NCBI RefSeq assembly: GCF_002531575.1
Contig: NZ_NWTI01000021.1
Location: 84,396 to 148,395, forward strand
DNA length: 64,000 bases
Direction of reading: 5' to 3'
Source: Bradyrhizobium sp. Y36
Lineage (GTDB): Bacteria; Pseudomonadota; Alphaproteobacteria; Rhizobiales; Xanthobacteraceae
Below, in pieces: positions 36,145 through 44,568 of the stretch; position 1 is the first letter of the stretch; each line of letters starts with the position of its first letter. The notes beneath the pieces were generated by a model. The model saw only the letters and a list, made by a program, of their open reading frames with translations, was not told the DNA's origin and searched no databases. The translations under genes and the position numbers were made by a program.

Positions 36145-37086
36145 TCAGCCGTGCACGATGGCCTTTTCGATCATGCAATGGATGCCTTTGGCGCCGTTGA
36201 CGGTCTGGGTCACCCGCAGGTCAGCCGCCAGGCTGCACAGTGTGTAGGCATCCTCGCGCGAGAGGTTTCGCTTCTCGCCGAGCAGCGCGATCATGTCGCG
36301 CAGCGCGCGGACCACGCACTGGTCGAGGTCGGGGTCCATCGCCATGGTCATGTAGTGGGCCGCCGTCTCGGCGCGGGGGTAGTCGAATTTGAGGTCCTTG
36401 CGCAGCGTCAGGCGGAAGCGGCCCTGCAGCGCGGTCTCGATCGCGGTGACGCAGACCTCGCCGTCGCCCTGCACGCCGTGGCCGTCGCCGCAGGAGAACA
36501 TCGCGCCGGGCACGAACACCGGCAGATAGAGCGTCGCCCCAGTGCCAAGCTCCTTGTTGTCGAGATTGCCGCCCATCGCGCGCGGAATCAGCGAGGAGAT
36601 GCGGCCCCAGCTCGGGGGCGGCGACACGCCCATCACGCCGAAGAAGGGTTTGAGCGGCAGGTCGAGGCCCCACGGCATGCGCCCCACCATCCGCGTCCGG
36701 TCGAGCGGAATGTTGAGGATGCGCGTCTCGTGGAAATCGTCGGGCAGGGTGCCGGACAACGGCTTGATCATGTTCCAGCCCCAATCCTGCCGGAGCTGAA
36801 CGTCGAGGATCTCGACCGCGAGCACGTCGCCGGGTTCGGCGCCTTCGATCGCGATCGGCCCGGTGAGGATGTGGCCGGGCAGCATGCGCTCGTTGCTCGC
36901 ATGAACCTCGAACATCTCGGGGGGAATGTGAAACTTGGTGCGGTCGGGAAGCATGTCCGGGCCGCCGCTGATGGTGTCGACGGTGACCTCGTCGCCGCTC
37001 GCGATGGTGAGGACCGGCTCGAGGGCGGCTTCGAAGAAGCCCCAATGGCAGGTTTTGGGGCTGGAATGCAGGTGATGATGGGTCAT
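36145..37086 (-). CDS. Acetamidase/formamidase family protein
   Basis: A 313-residue metal-dependent amidase-like protein with the family's typical pattern: GDEVTVDTISGGPD near the start, HILTGPIAIEGAEPGDVLAVEIL, and the central FVPGAMFSCGDGHGVQGDGEVC that contributes the active site. The substrate might be formamide or a related short amide. The start at 37086 is preferred over 37146. It is divergent from the YdcF-like gene. No urease or amide transporter genes nearby. Confidence 0.9.
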   Translation of the reverse strand: MTHHHLHSSPKTCHWGFFEAALEPVLTIASGDEVTVDTISGGPDMLPDRTKFHIPPEMFEVHASNERMLPGHILTGPIAIEGAEPGDVLAVEILDVQLRQDWGWNMIKPLSGTLPDDFHETRILNIPLDRTRMVGRMPWGLDLPLKPFFGVMGVSPPPSWGRISSLIPRAMGGNLDNKELGTGATLYLPVFVPGAMFSCGDGHGVQGDGEVCVTAIETALQGRFRLTLRKDLKFDYPRAETAAHYMTMAMDPDLDQCVVRALRDMIALLGEKRNLSREDAYTLCSLAADLRVTQTVNGAKGIHCMIEKAIVHG

Positions 37087-37160
37087 GTGCCGCGTCCGGT
37101 CGCTTTCATCAGGCCGGGCTTGACCCGGCGATCGATCCTCTTTCAAGAAGATTTCTGAAG

Positions 37161-38021
37161 ATGGCAGGGCGGGTCAAGCCCTGCGCAGACTGGCACGGCC
37201 ATTCCAGCGAGGCTCCCCTGTTTTTCGTTCTGTCCAAGACAATCGGCACCGCGCTGCTGCCGATCAACCTTCTGATCGAGCTCGGCATCGTCTCGCTGCT
37301 GCTGATGGCGACGCGGTTTGCCGCGTTCGGCCGCAAGCTGGCCGCGACCACGCTGGTGCTGCTGGCGCTGGCGGCGTTCTCGCCGCTCGGCAATCTCCTG
37401 ATCTATCCGCTGGAGTCGCGCTTTCCGGCGTGGGACGCCGCGCGCGGCGCGCCCGACGGCATCATCGTGCTCGGCGGCTCCGTCGACACCGATCTGTCGG
37501 CGGCACATCGCACGCCGGTCGTCGCGCACGCCGCCGATCGTCTGTTCGCGCCGGCCGAGCTCGCGCGCCGCTATCCGAACGCGCGCATCGTGTTCACCGG
37601 GGGCACAGCGAACCTTGTCTCCACCGATGCCAGGGAAGCCGACTATTCCGCGCCGATCCTGGAGAATCTCGGCATCCCGAAGGATCGCCTGATCCTCGAG
37701 CGCAATTCGCGCAACACCTGGGAGAATGCGATCTTCACGAAAGATCTGGTGAAGCCGAAGCCGGGCGAGCGCTGGCTTCTGGTGACGTCGGCGTTTCACA
37801 TGCCGCGCTCCATGGGAATCTTCCGCAAGGCCGGATTTGACGTCGAGGCCTATCCGGTGGATTGGCGGATGGGCGGACGTGAGGATCTCTTGTCCTTCAC
37901 CAACATGGGCGCGGATGGACTGGGCCGAACCGAAGTCGCCGTGCGCGAGTGGATCGGCCTCGTGGCTTACCGCCTGATGGGCAGGACCGGCGAGTTGCTT
38001 CCGGCCCCTGCGAAGGACTAG
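37161..38021 (+). CDS. YdcF/ElyC family (DUF218) membrane protein
   Basis: A 286-residue protein with two N-terminal membrane helices (about residues 30–50 and 60–80) and the DUF218 catalytic-like domain: GIIVLGGSVDTDL, IVFTGGTANL, RNSRNTWENAIFT and LVTSAFHMPRS. ElyC and SanA relatives affect envelope polysaccharide synthesis. The sequence carries no more specific clue. ATG 37161 begins with a short hydrophilic leader that may be partly untranslated; FFVLSKTIGT is where most relatives start. Confidence 0.82.
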   Translation: MAGRVKPCADWHGHSSEAPLFFVLSKTIGTALLPINLLIELGIVSLLLMATRFAAFGRKLAATTLVLLALAAFSPLGNLLIYPLESRFPAWDAARGAPDGIIVLGGSVDTDLSAAHRTPVVAHAADRLFAPAELARRYPNARIVFTGGTANLVSTDAREADYSAPILENLGIPKDRLILERNSRNTWENAIFTKDLVKPKPGERWLLVTSAFHMPRSMGIFRKAGFDVEAYPVDWRMGGREDLLSFTNMGADGLGRTEVAVREWIGLVAYRLMGRTGELLPAPAKD

Positions 38022-38076
38022 AACGAAGACCGCAAAACAACAACATGCGGTGGAACGCACCGCTCCGGAGGAAGCC

Positions 38077-38859
38077 ATGCAACAGCAAAGCGCAGACCGC
38101 ATCGATCTTGCCGGCCTCGTCGCCGATCTCAACAGCCTGCTGCGGCTGAAGACGACTGTGATCGGCATGAAGCTGTTCGCGCGCGCCGCAGACATGGAGG
38201 CGATCCCGAAGATCCGGCGGCCGAATGCAGTCCACACCACCGATCAGATCGTCAGCATGGCCTCACGGCTCGGCTGGACCGTCGGCATCACCGCCGATGA
38301 TCTCGTCGGCGCGCAGTGCCGTGCCGTGATCGGCCTCGCGCCACAGGACGAGAAATGGCTCGCCGGTGAAAACTATGTCGGGGTCTGGCACGGCACCGCG
38401 GAGGACGCGCGCAAGCGCCAGGAGGCGCTGGATGTGGTTCCGTTCGGACAGTTTCAGGCGCTCGCCGTCAGTCCGCTCGCGAGCGGAAGGCTCGATCCGC
38501 CCGACATCTGTCTCGTCTATGCGACGCCCGGGCAGATGATCATCCTGATCAACGGGCTGCAATATACCGGCTACAAGAAATTCGAATGGGGCGTCGTCGG
38601 CGAGACCGCTTGCGCGGATTCCTGGGGGCGGGCGCTCAAGACCGGGGAGCCCAGCCTGTCCTTGCCATGCTATGCCGAACGGCGCTATGGCGGCGTGCCG
38701 GACGAGGAGATGCTGATGGCCTTGAAGCCTTCGCATCTCGCCAAGGCGGTTCAGGGCATGACGGCGCTGGCCAAGAACGGCCTGCGCTATCCGATTCCGC
38801 CCTATGGCATTCAAAGCGACGTCCGTGCCGGCATGGGCGTGAGTTACGCGAAAAAGTAA
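38077..38859 (+). CDS. DUF169 domain protein
   Basis: A 260-residue protein matching the DUF169 layout: an N-terminal helical part, LRLKTTVIGMKLF, then DDLVGAQCRAVIGL, an ArCR-like DAVVFDPPDI-type centre (LDPPDICLVYATPGQMIILINGLQYTGY) and a C-terminal GYAERRYGG-like region (CYAERRYGGVPDEEML). The family binds something unknown, possibly a metal or tetrapyrrole. A CCGGAGG site precedes the ATG at 38077. It is just upstream of, and co-directional with, the saccharopine-dehydrogenase-like pair. Confidence 0.82.
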   Translation: MQQQSADRIDLAGLVADLNSLLRLKTTVIGMKLFARAADMEAIPKIRRPNAVHTTDQIVSMASRLGWTVGITADDLVGAQCRAVIGLAPQDEKWLAGENYVGVWHGTAEDARKRQEALDVVPFGQFQALAVSPLASGRLDPPDICLVYATPGQMIILINGLQYTGYKKFEWGVVGETACADSWGRALKTGEPSLSLPCYAERRYGGVPDEEMLMALKPSHLAKAVQGMTALAKNGLRYPIPPYGIQSDVRAGMGVSYAKK

Positions 38860-38868
38860 GGGACGACC

Positions 38869-40047
38869 ATGAGCTCTGCGAAATTCGACATCGTCGTCTA
38901 CGGTGCGACCGGTTTCACCGGCCAGCTCGTCGCCGAATATCTGGCGGCGCATTACAAGGACGACAAGTCCCTGAAATGGGCGATGGCGGGCCGCAGCCTC
39001 GACAAGCTCAAGTCGGTGCGTGATGCGATCGGTGCGTCTGCGGACACGCCGCTGATCGTTGCGGACGCATCCGATGCCACGTCGCTGAAGGCGATGGCGG
39101 AGCAGACGATGTCGGTGATCACGACGGTCGGCCCGTATCAGCTCTATGGCGAAGAGCTGTTGGCCGCCTGCGTCGCCACCGGCACCGACTATTTCGATCT
39201 CTGCGGCGAGCCGATCTGGATGCGGCAGATGATCGACAAGTACGAGGCGGCGGCGAAAGAGAGCGGCGCGCGCATCGTGTTCTCCTGCGGCTTCGATTCC
39301 GTGCCGTTCGAGCTCGGTACTTTCTTCGTGCAGGAAGAGGCCAAACGCGTGTTCGGCGCACCCGCCGCGCGCGTGAAGGGCCGTGTGCGCGACATGCGCG
39401 GCACCTTGTCGGGCGGTACCGCGGCGAGCGCGAAGGCGACCTTCGATGCGGTGGCCAAGGACATCAGCTTGATCGCGATCCTGAACGATCCGTTCGCGCT
39501 GACGCCGGGCTTCACCGGACCGAAGCAGCCGAAGGGCAACAAGCCGCTGATCGAAGAGGACCTGAACTCCTGGGCTGCGCCGTTCATGATGGCGCTGATC
39601 AACACCCGCAACGTCCATCGCTCCAACATGCTGATGGGCTTTCCCTACGGGCAGGATTTTGTCTACGACGAGATGGTTCTGACCGGTCCCGGCGAGAAGG
39701 GCGAGTCCAACGCCAAGCGCGTGATGGCCGCCAACGCCGAGAAGACCGGCCCGAGCGCGCCGAAGCCGGGCGAGGGGCCGTCGAAGGAAGAGCGCGAGAA
39801 CGGGCTGTTCAATCTGCTCTACGTCGCGATCGCGCCCGACGGCCGCATGGTCCGCGCCGGCGTCACCGGCGACCGCGATCCCGGCTACGGCTCGACCTCG
39901 AAAATGATCTCCGAATGCGCGATCTGCATGCTGCGCGATGTGACCGACGTCGCGGCCGGCTTCTGGACGCCGGGAGCTGCGATGCAGCACAAGCTGATCA
40001 AGCGGCTGCAGGACAATGCCGGGCTGGCGTTCAGGGTGGAATCGTAA
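38869..40047 (+). CDS. Saccharopine dehydrogenase-like oxidoreductase, copy 1
   Basis: A 392-residue Rossmann-fold protein of the saccharopine dehydrogenase/trans-acting enoyl reductase group. The dinucleotide loop is FDIVVYGATGFTGQL; conserved downstream are GPYQLYGEELLAACV, GTDYFDLCGEPIWM and FSCGFDSVPFELG. The group includes mycobacterial enoyl reductase partners of polyketide synthases, but the true substrate here is unknown. It lies nine bases after the DUF169 gene and five bases before a highly similar second copy. Confidence 0.88.
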   Translation: MSSAKFDIVVYGATGFTGQLVAEYLAAHYKDDKSLKWAMAGRSLDKLKSVRDAIGASADTPLIVADASDATSLKAMAEQTMSVITTVGPYQLYGEELLAACVATGTDYFDLCGEPIWMRQMIDKYEAAAKESGARIVFSCGFDSVPFELGTFFVQEEAKRVFGAPAARVKGRVRDMRGTLSGGTAASAKATFDAVAKDISLIAILNDPFALTPGFTGPKQPKGNKPLIEEDLNSWAAPFMMALINTRNVHRSNMLMGFPYGQDFVYDEMVLTGPGEKGESNAKRVMAANAEKTGPSAPKPGEGPSKEERENGLFNLLYVAIAPDGRMVRAGVTGDRDPGYGSTSKMISECAICMLRDVTDVAAGFWTPGAAMQHKLIKRLQDNAGLAFRVES

Positions 40048-40052
40048 GGTCG

Positions 40053-41228
40053 GTGTCTCCGAAATTCGACATCGTCGTCTACGGCGCGACGGGGTACACC
40101 GGCCAGCTCGTGGCCGAGTACCTTGCCGCGCAATACGTCGGTGACGGTGCGCCGACCTGGGCGATGGCGGGGCGCAGCAGAGACAAGCTCGCATCCGTTC
40201 GCGATGCGATCGGTGCGCCCAAGGATACGCCGCTCGTCGTCGCGGACACGGCCGATGCTGCGTCGCTGCGGGCGATGGTCGATCAGGCCAAGCTGGTCGT
40301 CAGCATCGTCGGCCCATACCAGCTCTATGGCTCCGATCTGCTCGCAGCCTGCGTCGCATCCGGCACCGACTACATGGATCTCTGCGGCGAGCCGATCTGG
40401 CTGAAGCAGATGATCGACAAGCATGAGGCGGCCGCCAAGGCGAGCGGCGCGCGCATCCTGTTCTCCTGCGGCTTCGACTCCATCCCGTTCGAGCTCGGTG
40501 CGTTCTTCGTGCAGGAGGAAGCCAGGCGCGTGTTCGGAACGCCTGTGTCTCGCGTCAAGGGACGCGTCCGCGACCTCAGCTGGAAGTTCTCCGGCGGCAC
40601 CTCGGCGAGTGCGAGGCTCACATTCGCGGCGGTCGCGCAGGATCTCAGCCTGGTCTCGATCCTGAAGGATCCCTTCGCATTCACGCCGGGTTTCGAGGGG
40701 GCGAAGCAACCGCGCGGCAACAAGCCCGTTTTCGAAGAGGATCTGCAATCCTGGTCGGCTCCATTCGCGATGGCCATCCTCAACACGCGCAACGTCCACC
40801 GCTCCAACATGCTGATGGGATTCCCCTATGGCCGGGACTTCGTCTACGACGAGATGGTGCTGACGGGCCCGGGCGAGGAAGGCCTGGCCAATGCGAAGCT
40901 CGTCATGGCCGCCAACAGCGAAAAGACCGGCCCTGAAGCGCTCAAGCCGGGTGAGGGCCCGTCGAAGGAAGAGCGCGACAACGGTCATTACGACCTGCTC
41001 TATGTCGCGATCGCGCCCGACGGTCGTCAGGTTCGCGCGGCGGTGAAGGGCGATCTCGATCCCGGATATGCCTCGACGGCGAAGATGGTTTCCGAATGCG
41101 CGATCTGCCTGCTGCGCGACACGCCCGACGTGCCGGCCGGCCTCTGGACGCCGGGCGCGGCGATGCAGCACAGGCTGATCAAGCGGCTGCGGGATAACGC
41201 CGGGCTGAGGTTCGAGGTGGAGGGGTAG
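40053..41228 (+). CDS. Saccharopine dehydrogenase-like oxidoreductase, copy 2
   Basis: A 391-residue close paralogue of the preceding protein along its whole length: FDIVVYGATGYTGQLVAEYL, VGPYQLYGSDLLAACV, GTDYMDLCGEPIWL and FSCGFDSIPFELG are almost identical, with differences concentrated in surface stretches around residues 30–90. It starts with GTG at 40053, five bases after the previous stop. A tandem duplication that has been kept suggests either dosage or diverging substrate. A family A repeat follows. Confidence 0.87.
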   Translation: MSPKFDIVVYGATGYTGQLVAEYLAAQYVGDGAPTWAMAGRSRDKLASVRDAIGAPKDTPLVVADTADAASLRAMVDQAKLVVSIVGPYQLYGSDLLAACVASGTDYMDLCGEPIWLKQMIDKHEAAAKASGARILFSCGFDSIPFELGAFFVQEEARRVFGTPVSRVKGRVRDLSWKFSGGTSASARLTFAAVAQDLSLVSILKDPFAFTPGFEGAKQPRGNKPVFEEDLQSWSAPFAMAILNTRNVHRSNMLMGFPYGRDFVYDEMVLTGPGEEGLANAKLVMAANSEKTGPEALKPGEGPSKEERDNGHYDLLYVAIAPDGRQVRAAVKGDLDPGYASTAKMVSECAICLLRDTPDVPAGLWTPGAAMQHRLIKRLRDNAGLRFEVEG

Positions 41229-41247
41229 GTGGCCGCTTCACAGACGC

Positions 41248-41350
41248 TGTCATGCCCCGCGAAGGCAGGGCATCCAGTACGCTGCGGCCTCTCGGTTCAA
41301 TCACTGCCGTCTCTGGAATACTGGATCGCCCGCCTTCGCGGGCGATGACA
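41248..41350. repeat. 103-bp dispersed palindromic repeat, family A, copy 2
   Basis: Same architecture and same length as 13138–13240: tgtcatgccccgcgaaggc at the left, catccagtacgctgcggcc inside, ctggaatactggatcgccc before the right hairpin, ending gcgatgaca. It lies between the convergent oxidoreductase and monooxygenase genes. Confidence 0.83.
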
Positions 41351-41362
41351 CCGAGGTTGCTG

Positions 41363-42559
41363 TTACACCGCCCGCGCGTCATAGGCGTACATGAAATCCA
41401 TGCTCTTCGAGCCCAGCGGCAGCAGCCATTTCATCATCTGATTCCTGATCCACGCGCCGGTGGCGCTGAACTCGCGCTTGCTGTTGCCGTTGCGGCGGGC
41501 CATCGCGACGATCTTCTCAGTGCGCGGACGGCGTTCGGCCTCGAAGGCCTGGAAGGTGGCGCCGAGCTCCTGGCCGTCCTGCATCAGGCGGGCGAGCCGC
41601 ATCGCATCTTCCAGCGCGAGCGAAGCGCCCTGGCCGGCGTGCGGGCTGGTGGCGTGCGCGGCGTCCCCGATCAGCAGGGAGCGCTTGCGCGACCAGGCCG
41701 GCAAGGTCGCAACGTCGAGCGTGTCGGTGACGACGATGTTCTCCGCCGCTTCGATGATGTCGGGGATCGGATCGTGCCAGCCGCGGTGGAAGCCGCGCAG
41801 GTGTTGCTTCAGCGTCGCCTGGTCGAGCGCGCGAAACATCGCCGCGTCCATGCCTTGGGCCGGCTGCGTGCTCCACCACATCACGCCGTCCTTCGGATCG
41901 GGGCTGCAATAGCCATAGCCGAAGAAGCCGCTCTGGCCGAACGTGGTCTCGACATGCCGGCCGATCGATCTGCCGTCGAGCACGGCGTGCGGCACGAACC
42001 CGCCGAAGCCGATCAGGCCGGTGTTGAAGGGTTGCGGTCCGTCCGGCACCACCTGGCGGCGCGCCACCGAGTGAACCCCGTCCGCACCGATCAGGAAGTC
42101 GCCCTCGGCCGTGGTGCCGTCGGCGAAATAGGCGATGACCGGCTGGTCGCCGCGGTCCTCGATCTTGATCAGGCGCTTCTCGAAATAGAGCGAGACGCAG
42201 GCGCACCAGGCCTTGTCGATGAGGATCTCGTTCAACGTGGCACGGCAGACGTTCACCGCGGGCTGGCCGAAGCGTTCGGCCATGTCGCGGTTGATCGAGC
42301 CGAGCCGCTCACCGCCCTGCGAATAGAAGTCGAAGGATTCCGCGACCGAGCCGCGATCGATCAGCTCCTTCGCGAGCCCGATCTCGTCCATCACATGCAT
42401 GCCGTTCGGTGCGATCTGAAGGCCGCCGCCGATGCCCTTGGCGTAGGGCCAGGCCTCGTAGATCGCGGACTCGATGCCGGCGCGGCGCAGCAGGATCGCG
42501 GCCACGGGGCCGGCAATGCCGGCGCCGATGATCAGGGCCTTGCGGGGACGATAGTACAT
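41363..42559 (-). CDS. FAD-dependent monooxygenase
   Basis: A 398-residue flavoprotein of the p-hydroxybenzoate hydroxylase fold: the N-terminal GAGIAGPVAAILLRRAG, the central DGVHSVARR (DG motif region) and the C-terminal LLIGDAAHATSPHAGQGASLALEDA (GD motif). Such enzymes hydroxylate aromatic or related substrates with NAD(P)H. It is divergent from a MarR gene with only 84 bp between and a palindromic operator there, so it is the likely target of that regulator. Substrate unknown. Confidence 0.92.
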   Translation of the reverse strand: MYYRPRKALIIGAGIAGPVAAILLRRAGIESAIYEAWPYAKGIGGGLQIAPNGMHVMDEIGLAKELIDRGSVAESFDFYSQGGERLGSINRDMAERFGQPAVNVCRATLNEILIDKAWCACVSLYFEKRLIKIEDRGDQPVIAYFADGTTAEGDFLIGADGVHSVARRQVVPDGPQPFNTGLIGFGGFVPHAVLDGRSIGRHVETTFGQSGFFGYGYCSPDPKDGVMWWSTQPAQGMDAAMFRALDQATLKQHLRGFHRGWHDPIPDIIEAAENIVVTDTLDVATLPAWSRKRSLLIGDAAHATSPHAGQGASLALEDAMRLARLMQDGQELGATFQAFEAERRPRTEKIVAMARRNGNSKREFSATGAWIRNQMMKWLLPLGSKSMDFMYAYDARAV

Positions 42560-42611
42560 GGCTTGCTCCCGACGTTTCCGTGGTGCTAGGAGAAATTACG
42601 GTCGCTAAATC

Positions 42612-42626
42612 TCTTAGTGACTAAGA
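42612..42626. promoter_or_regulatory. Palindromic operator between monooxygenase and MarR genes
   Basis: A perfect 15-base palindrome, tcttagt-g-actaaga. A second half-site, gactaagatat, follows at 42634–42644, so the motif repeats at about two helical turns. Location between divergent genes marks it as the probable MarR binding site. Confidence 0.72.
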
Positions 42627-42643
42627 TATATATCGACTAAGAT

Positions 42644-43183
42644 ATGAGGCCGACCTTGTCAAGGACGAAGGCGCGTACTGCGCTGCTGCAAGAGCTCGAG
42701 GAGGCCATGCGCAGGTCGTCCGCGCAGGGCGTGCTCTATGGGCAAGCCGTTGCCAACGTTGCCGGAATTGCCAATTCCGACCTCGAATGCATGGACATCC
42801 TCTATCTCGAGGGGCGCGTCACCGCAGGCCGGCTCGCCGAGGTCACGGGCCTCACGACCGGCGCCATCACCGGCGTCGTCGACCGGCTGGAGAAGGCTGG
42901 CCTGGTGCGCCGCGAACGGGACGAGAAAGACCGCCGCAAGGTCTTCATCGCAGTCGTGCCGGAGGCGGCCATGAAGATCGGCCAGTTCTACGTGCCGATG
43001 CAGCAGGCGATGGAGAAGGTCTTCGTCGCCTATTCCGACGAGGAGCTGCGCCTGCTGCTGCGCTTCGCCAACGAGGGCTACAAGGGCGTGCTCGCGGCGA
43101 CCGAAGCGCTGAAGGGACTGCTCGATACGCCGCCGGAGAAACGTCCGGCGCTCAAGCTGAAGACCCGTCCTCGTCAGTCCTGA
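42644..43183 (+). CDS. MarR-family transcriptional regulator
   Basis: A 179-residue regulator: helices up to NSDLECMDILYLEGRVTAGRLAEVTGLTTGAITGVVDRLEKAGLV form the winged helix, and RRERDEKDRRKVFIAV is the wing. A lysine/proline-rich tail ends the protein. The 84-bp divergent promoter region contains a palindrome consistent with its own operator. Its 3' end overlaps the convergent O-antigen ligase gene by 32 bases. Confidence 0.9.
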   Translation: MRPTLSRTKARTALLQELEEAMRRSSAQGVLYGQAVANVAGIANSDLECMDILYLEGRVTAGRLAEVTGLTTGAITGVVDRLEKAGLVRRERDEKDRRKVFIAVVPEAAMKIGQFYVPMQQAMEKVFVAYSDEELRLLLRFANEGYKGVLAATEALKGLLDTPPEKRPALKLKTRPRQS

Positions 43184-44408
43184 TCTTGTGGATCTGCGCG
43201 GCCGCGATCATGCCCCACATCGCGCCCAGCATCATCCAGAAGTGCCGCCAGTGGTCGGTGTCGATCACGAAGCTTTCTCCGACCGTGCCGATGAAGGCGG
43301 AGAACACCGCAAGATAGGCGCGCTGCCAGGGTACGCGGACGAAGATGTGCCGGAAGCCCATGATGACGGTGGTGAAGACCAGCGCAGGATAGCACACGCC
43401 GGATAGCCAGCCGCCGGACATGAAGGCGTTGAGATAGGAGTTGTGGGTGTCCTCGGGGAAGAAGCGGTGGAATTGCAGGGGGCCGATGCCGAACGGCAGG
43501 TCGAGCGCCATCTCCGCACCGAGGATGTGCCGGCCGAACCGGCCAAAACGGCCTTCGTCGTAGCTCTGGTCGAAGCTCGCGCGCTGCTTGAACATCTCGG
43601 CTGTGGCATCGAATGACAGCAGCACCGCGATCAGCGCGAGGCCCAGCACCGCGGCCACGATCGCCATGATGATGATGCGCGAGCGCTGCGCGTTGGTGCG
43701 GCTGGTCAATACCATCAGCGCCAGCATGAAGGCGGAGGTCAGCACCAGCCCGCCCCAGGCCGCGCGCGAGAACGCGAGCAGGATCGCCAGCGACATGATG
43801 CCGAAGGCGATGACGTTGCGGAACGCCTTGATGAGCTTGTCCGAGACCACGCTCTGGAGCGAGAACAGCGCGGGCAGGATCAGGAAGGCGCCGAGCACGT
43901 TCGGGTCCTTGAACGTGCCGCGGGCGCGGCCGTAGAGCGTGAGGAGGTCGTTGCCGCCGGGGATCAGGTGGAAGTAGCCGGCGACCGCGAGGAGCGAGGC
44001 GATCATCGCGCCGACCACGAGGCCGCGACGGAGCATGTCGAGCCGGGCCGCGGTGTCCTCGGACATGACCATGGCGAAGAACACCACGGTCACCGCCATG
44101 TACCAGGAGGTCGCGATCCAGCTCACCACCTCGGACTTGTCGAACAGCGGGATCGCGCTGATCGTGTACCCGACATTGAGCAGCACCAGCAGTGCGACCA
44201 GCGGCATCAGCGCGAGCCGCAGGCGAAGGCCGGTGGCGAAGAACGTGACGGCCGCGAGCAGCGTCATGATCTCGTAGGGGCTCGGCTCGATGAAGACGAC
44301 CGCGCCGGAGGCGCCGACCAGCCACACCAGCGCGCGCTGCAGGGCCAGCACGCCGGGCGCAGCCGGTACGGTTGCGTTCACTCCATCGGCCGTCGCCGCA
44401 TACGCCAT
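43152..44408 (-). CDS. O-antigen ligase/polymerase-family membrane protein
   Basis: A 418-residue polytopic protein with about ten to twelve hydrophobic helices and a Wzy_C-type central loop. The loop before the late helices contains GRFGRFGRHILGAEMALDLPFGIG and HNSYLNAFMSGGW, typical of O-antigen ligase WaaL and exopolysaccharide polymerase proteins. Together with the genes to its right it makes up the exopolysaccharide locus. Which of ligase or polymerase it is cannot be decided from sequence. The 3' end overlaps the convergent MarR gene. Confidence 0.85.
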   Translation of the reverse strand: MAYAATADGVNATVPAAPGVLALQRALVWLVGASGAVVFIEPSPYEIMTLLAAVTFFATGLRLRLALMPLVALLVLLNVGYTISAIPLFDKSEVVSWIATSWYMAVTVVFFAMVMSEDTAARLDMLRRGLVVGAMIASLLAVAGYFHLIPGGNDLLTLYGRARGTFKDPNVLGAFLILPALFSLQSVVSDKLIKAFRNVIAFGIMSLAILLAFSRAAWGGLVLTSAFMLALMVLTSRTNAQRSRIIIMAIVAAVLGLALIAVLLSFDATAEMFKQRASFDQSYDEGRFGRFGRHILGAEMALDLPFGIGPLQFHRFFPEDTHNSYLNAFMSGGWLSGVCYPALVFTTVIMGFRHIFVRVPWQRAYLAVFSAFIGTVGESFVIDTDHWRHFWMMLGAMWGMIAAAQIHKIRTDEDGSSA

Positions 44409-44451
44409 CAGATGCTCATACGCTCACGCAACTCGTCGTCACAAACACGGC

Positions 44452-44557
44452 TGTCATCGCCCGGCTTGACCGGGCGATCCAGTACTCCGTGGCGGCCATT
44501 GGAGAAGACGGCCGCCGCTGCGGCGTACTGGATGCCCCGCTTTCGCGGGGCATGACG
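44452..44557. repeat. 106-bp dispersed palindromic repeat, family A, copy 3
   Basis: Third copy of the family seen at 13138 and 41248: tgtcatcgcccggcttgac, gatccagtactccgtggcgg inside, then ggcgtactggatgcccc and a right hairpin ending gcggggcatgac. It lies between the O-antigen ligase gene and the phosphotransferase gene. Confidence 0.82.
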
Positions 44558-44568
44558 GAGAACTCAAC

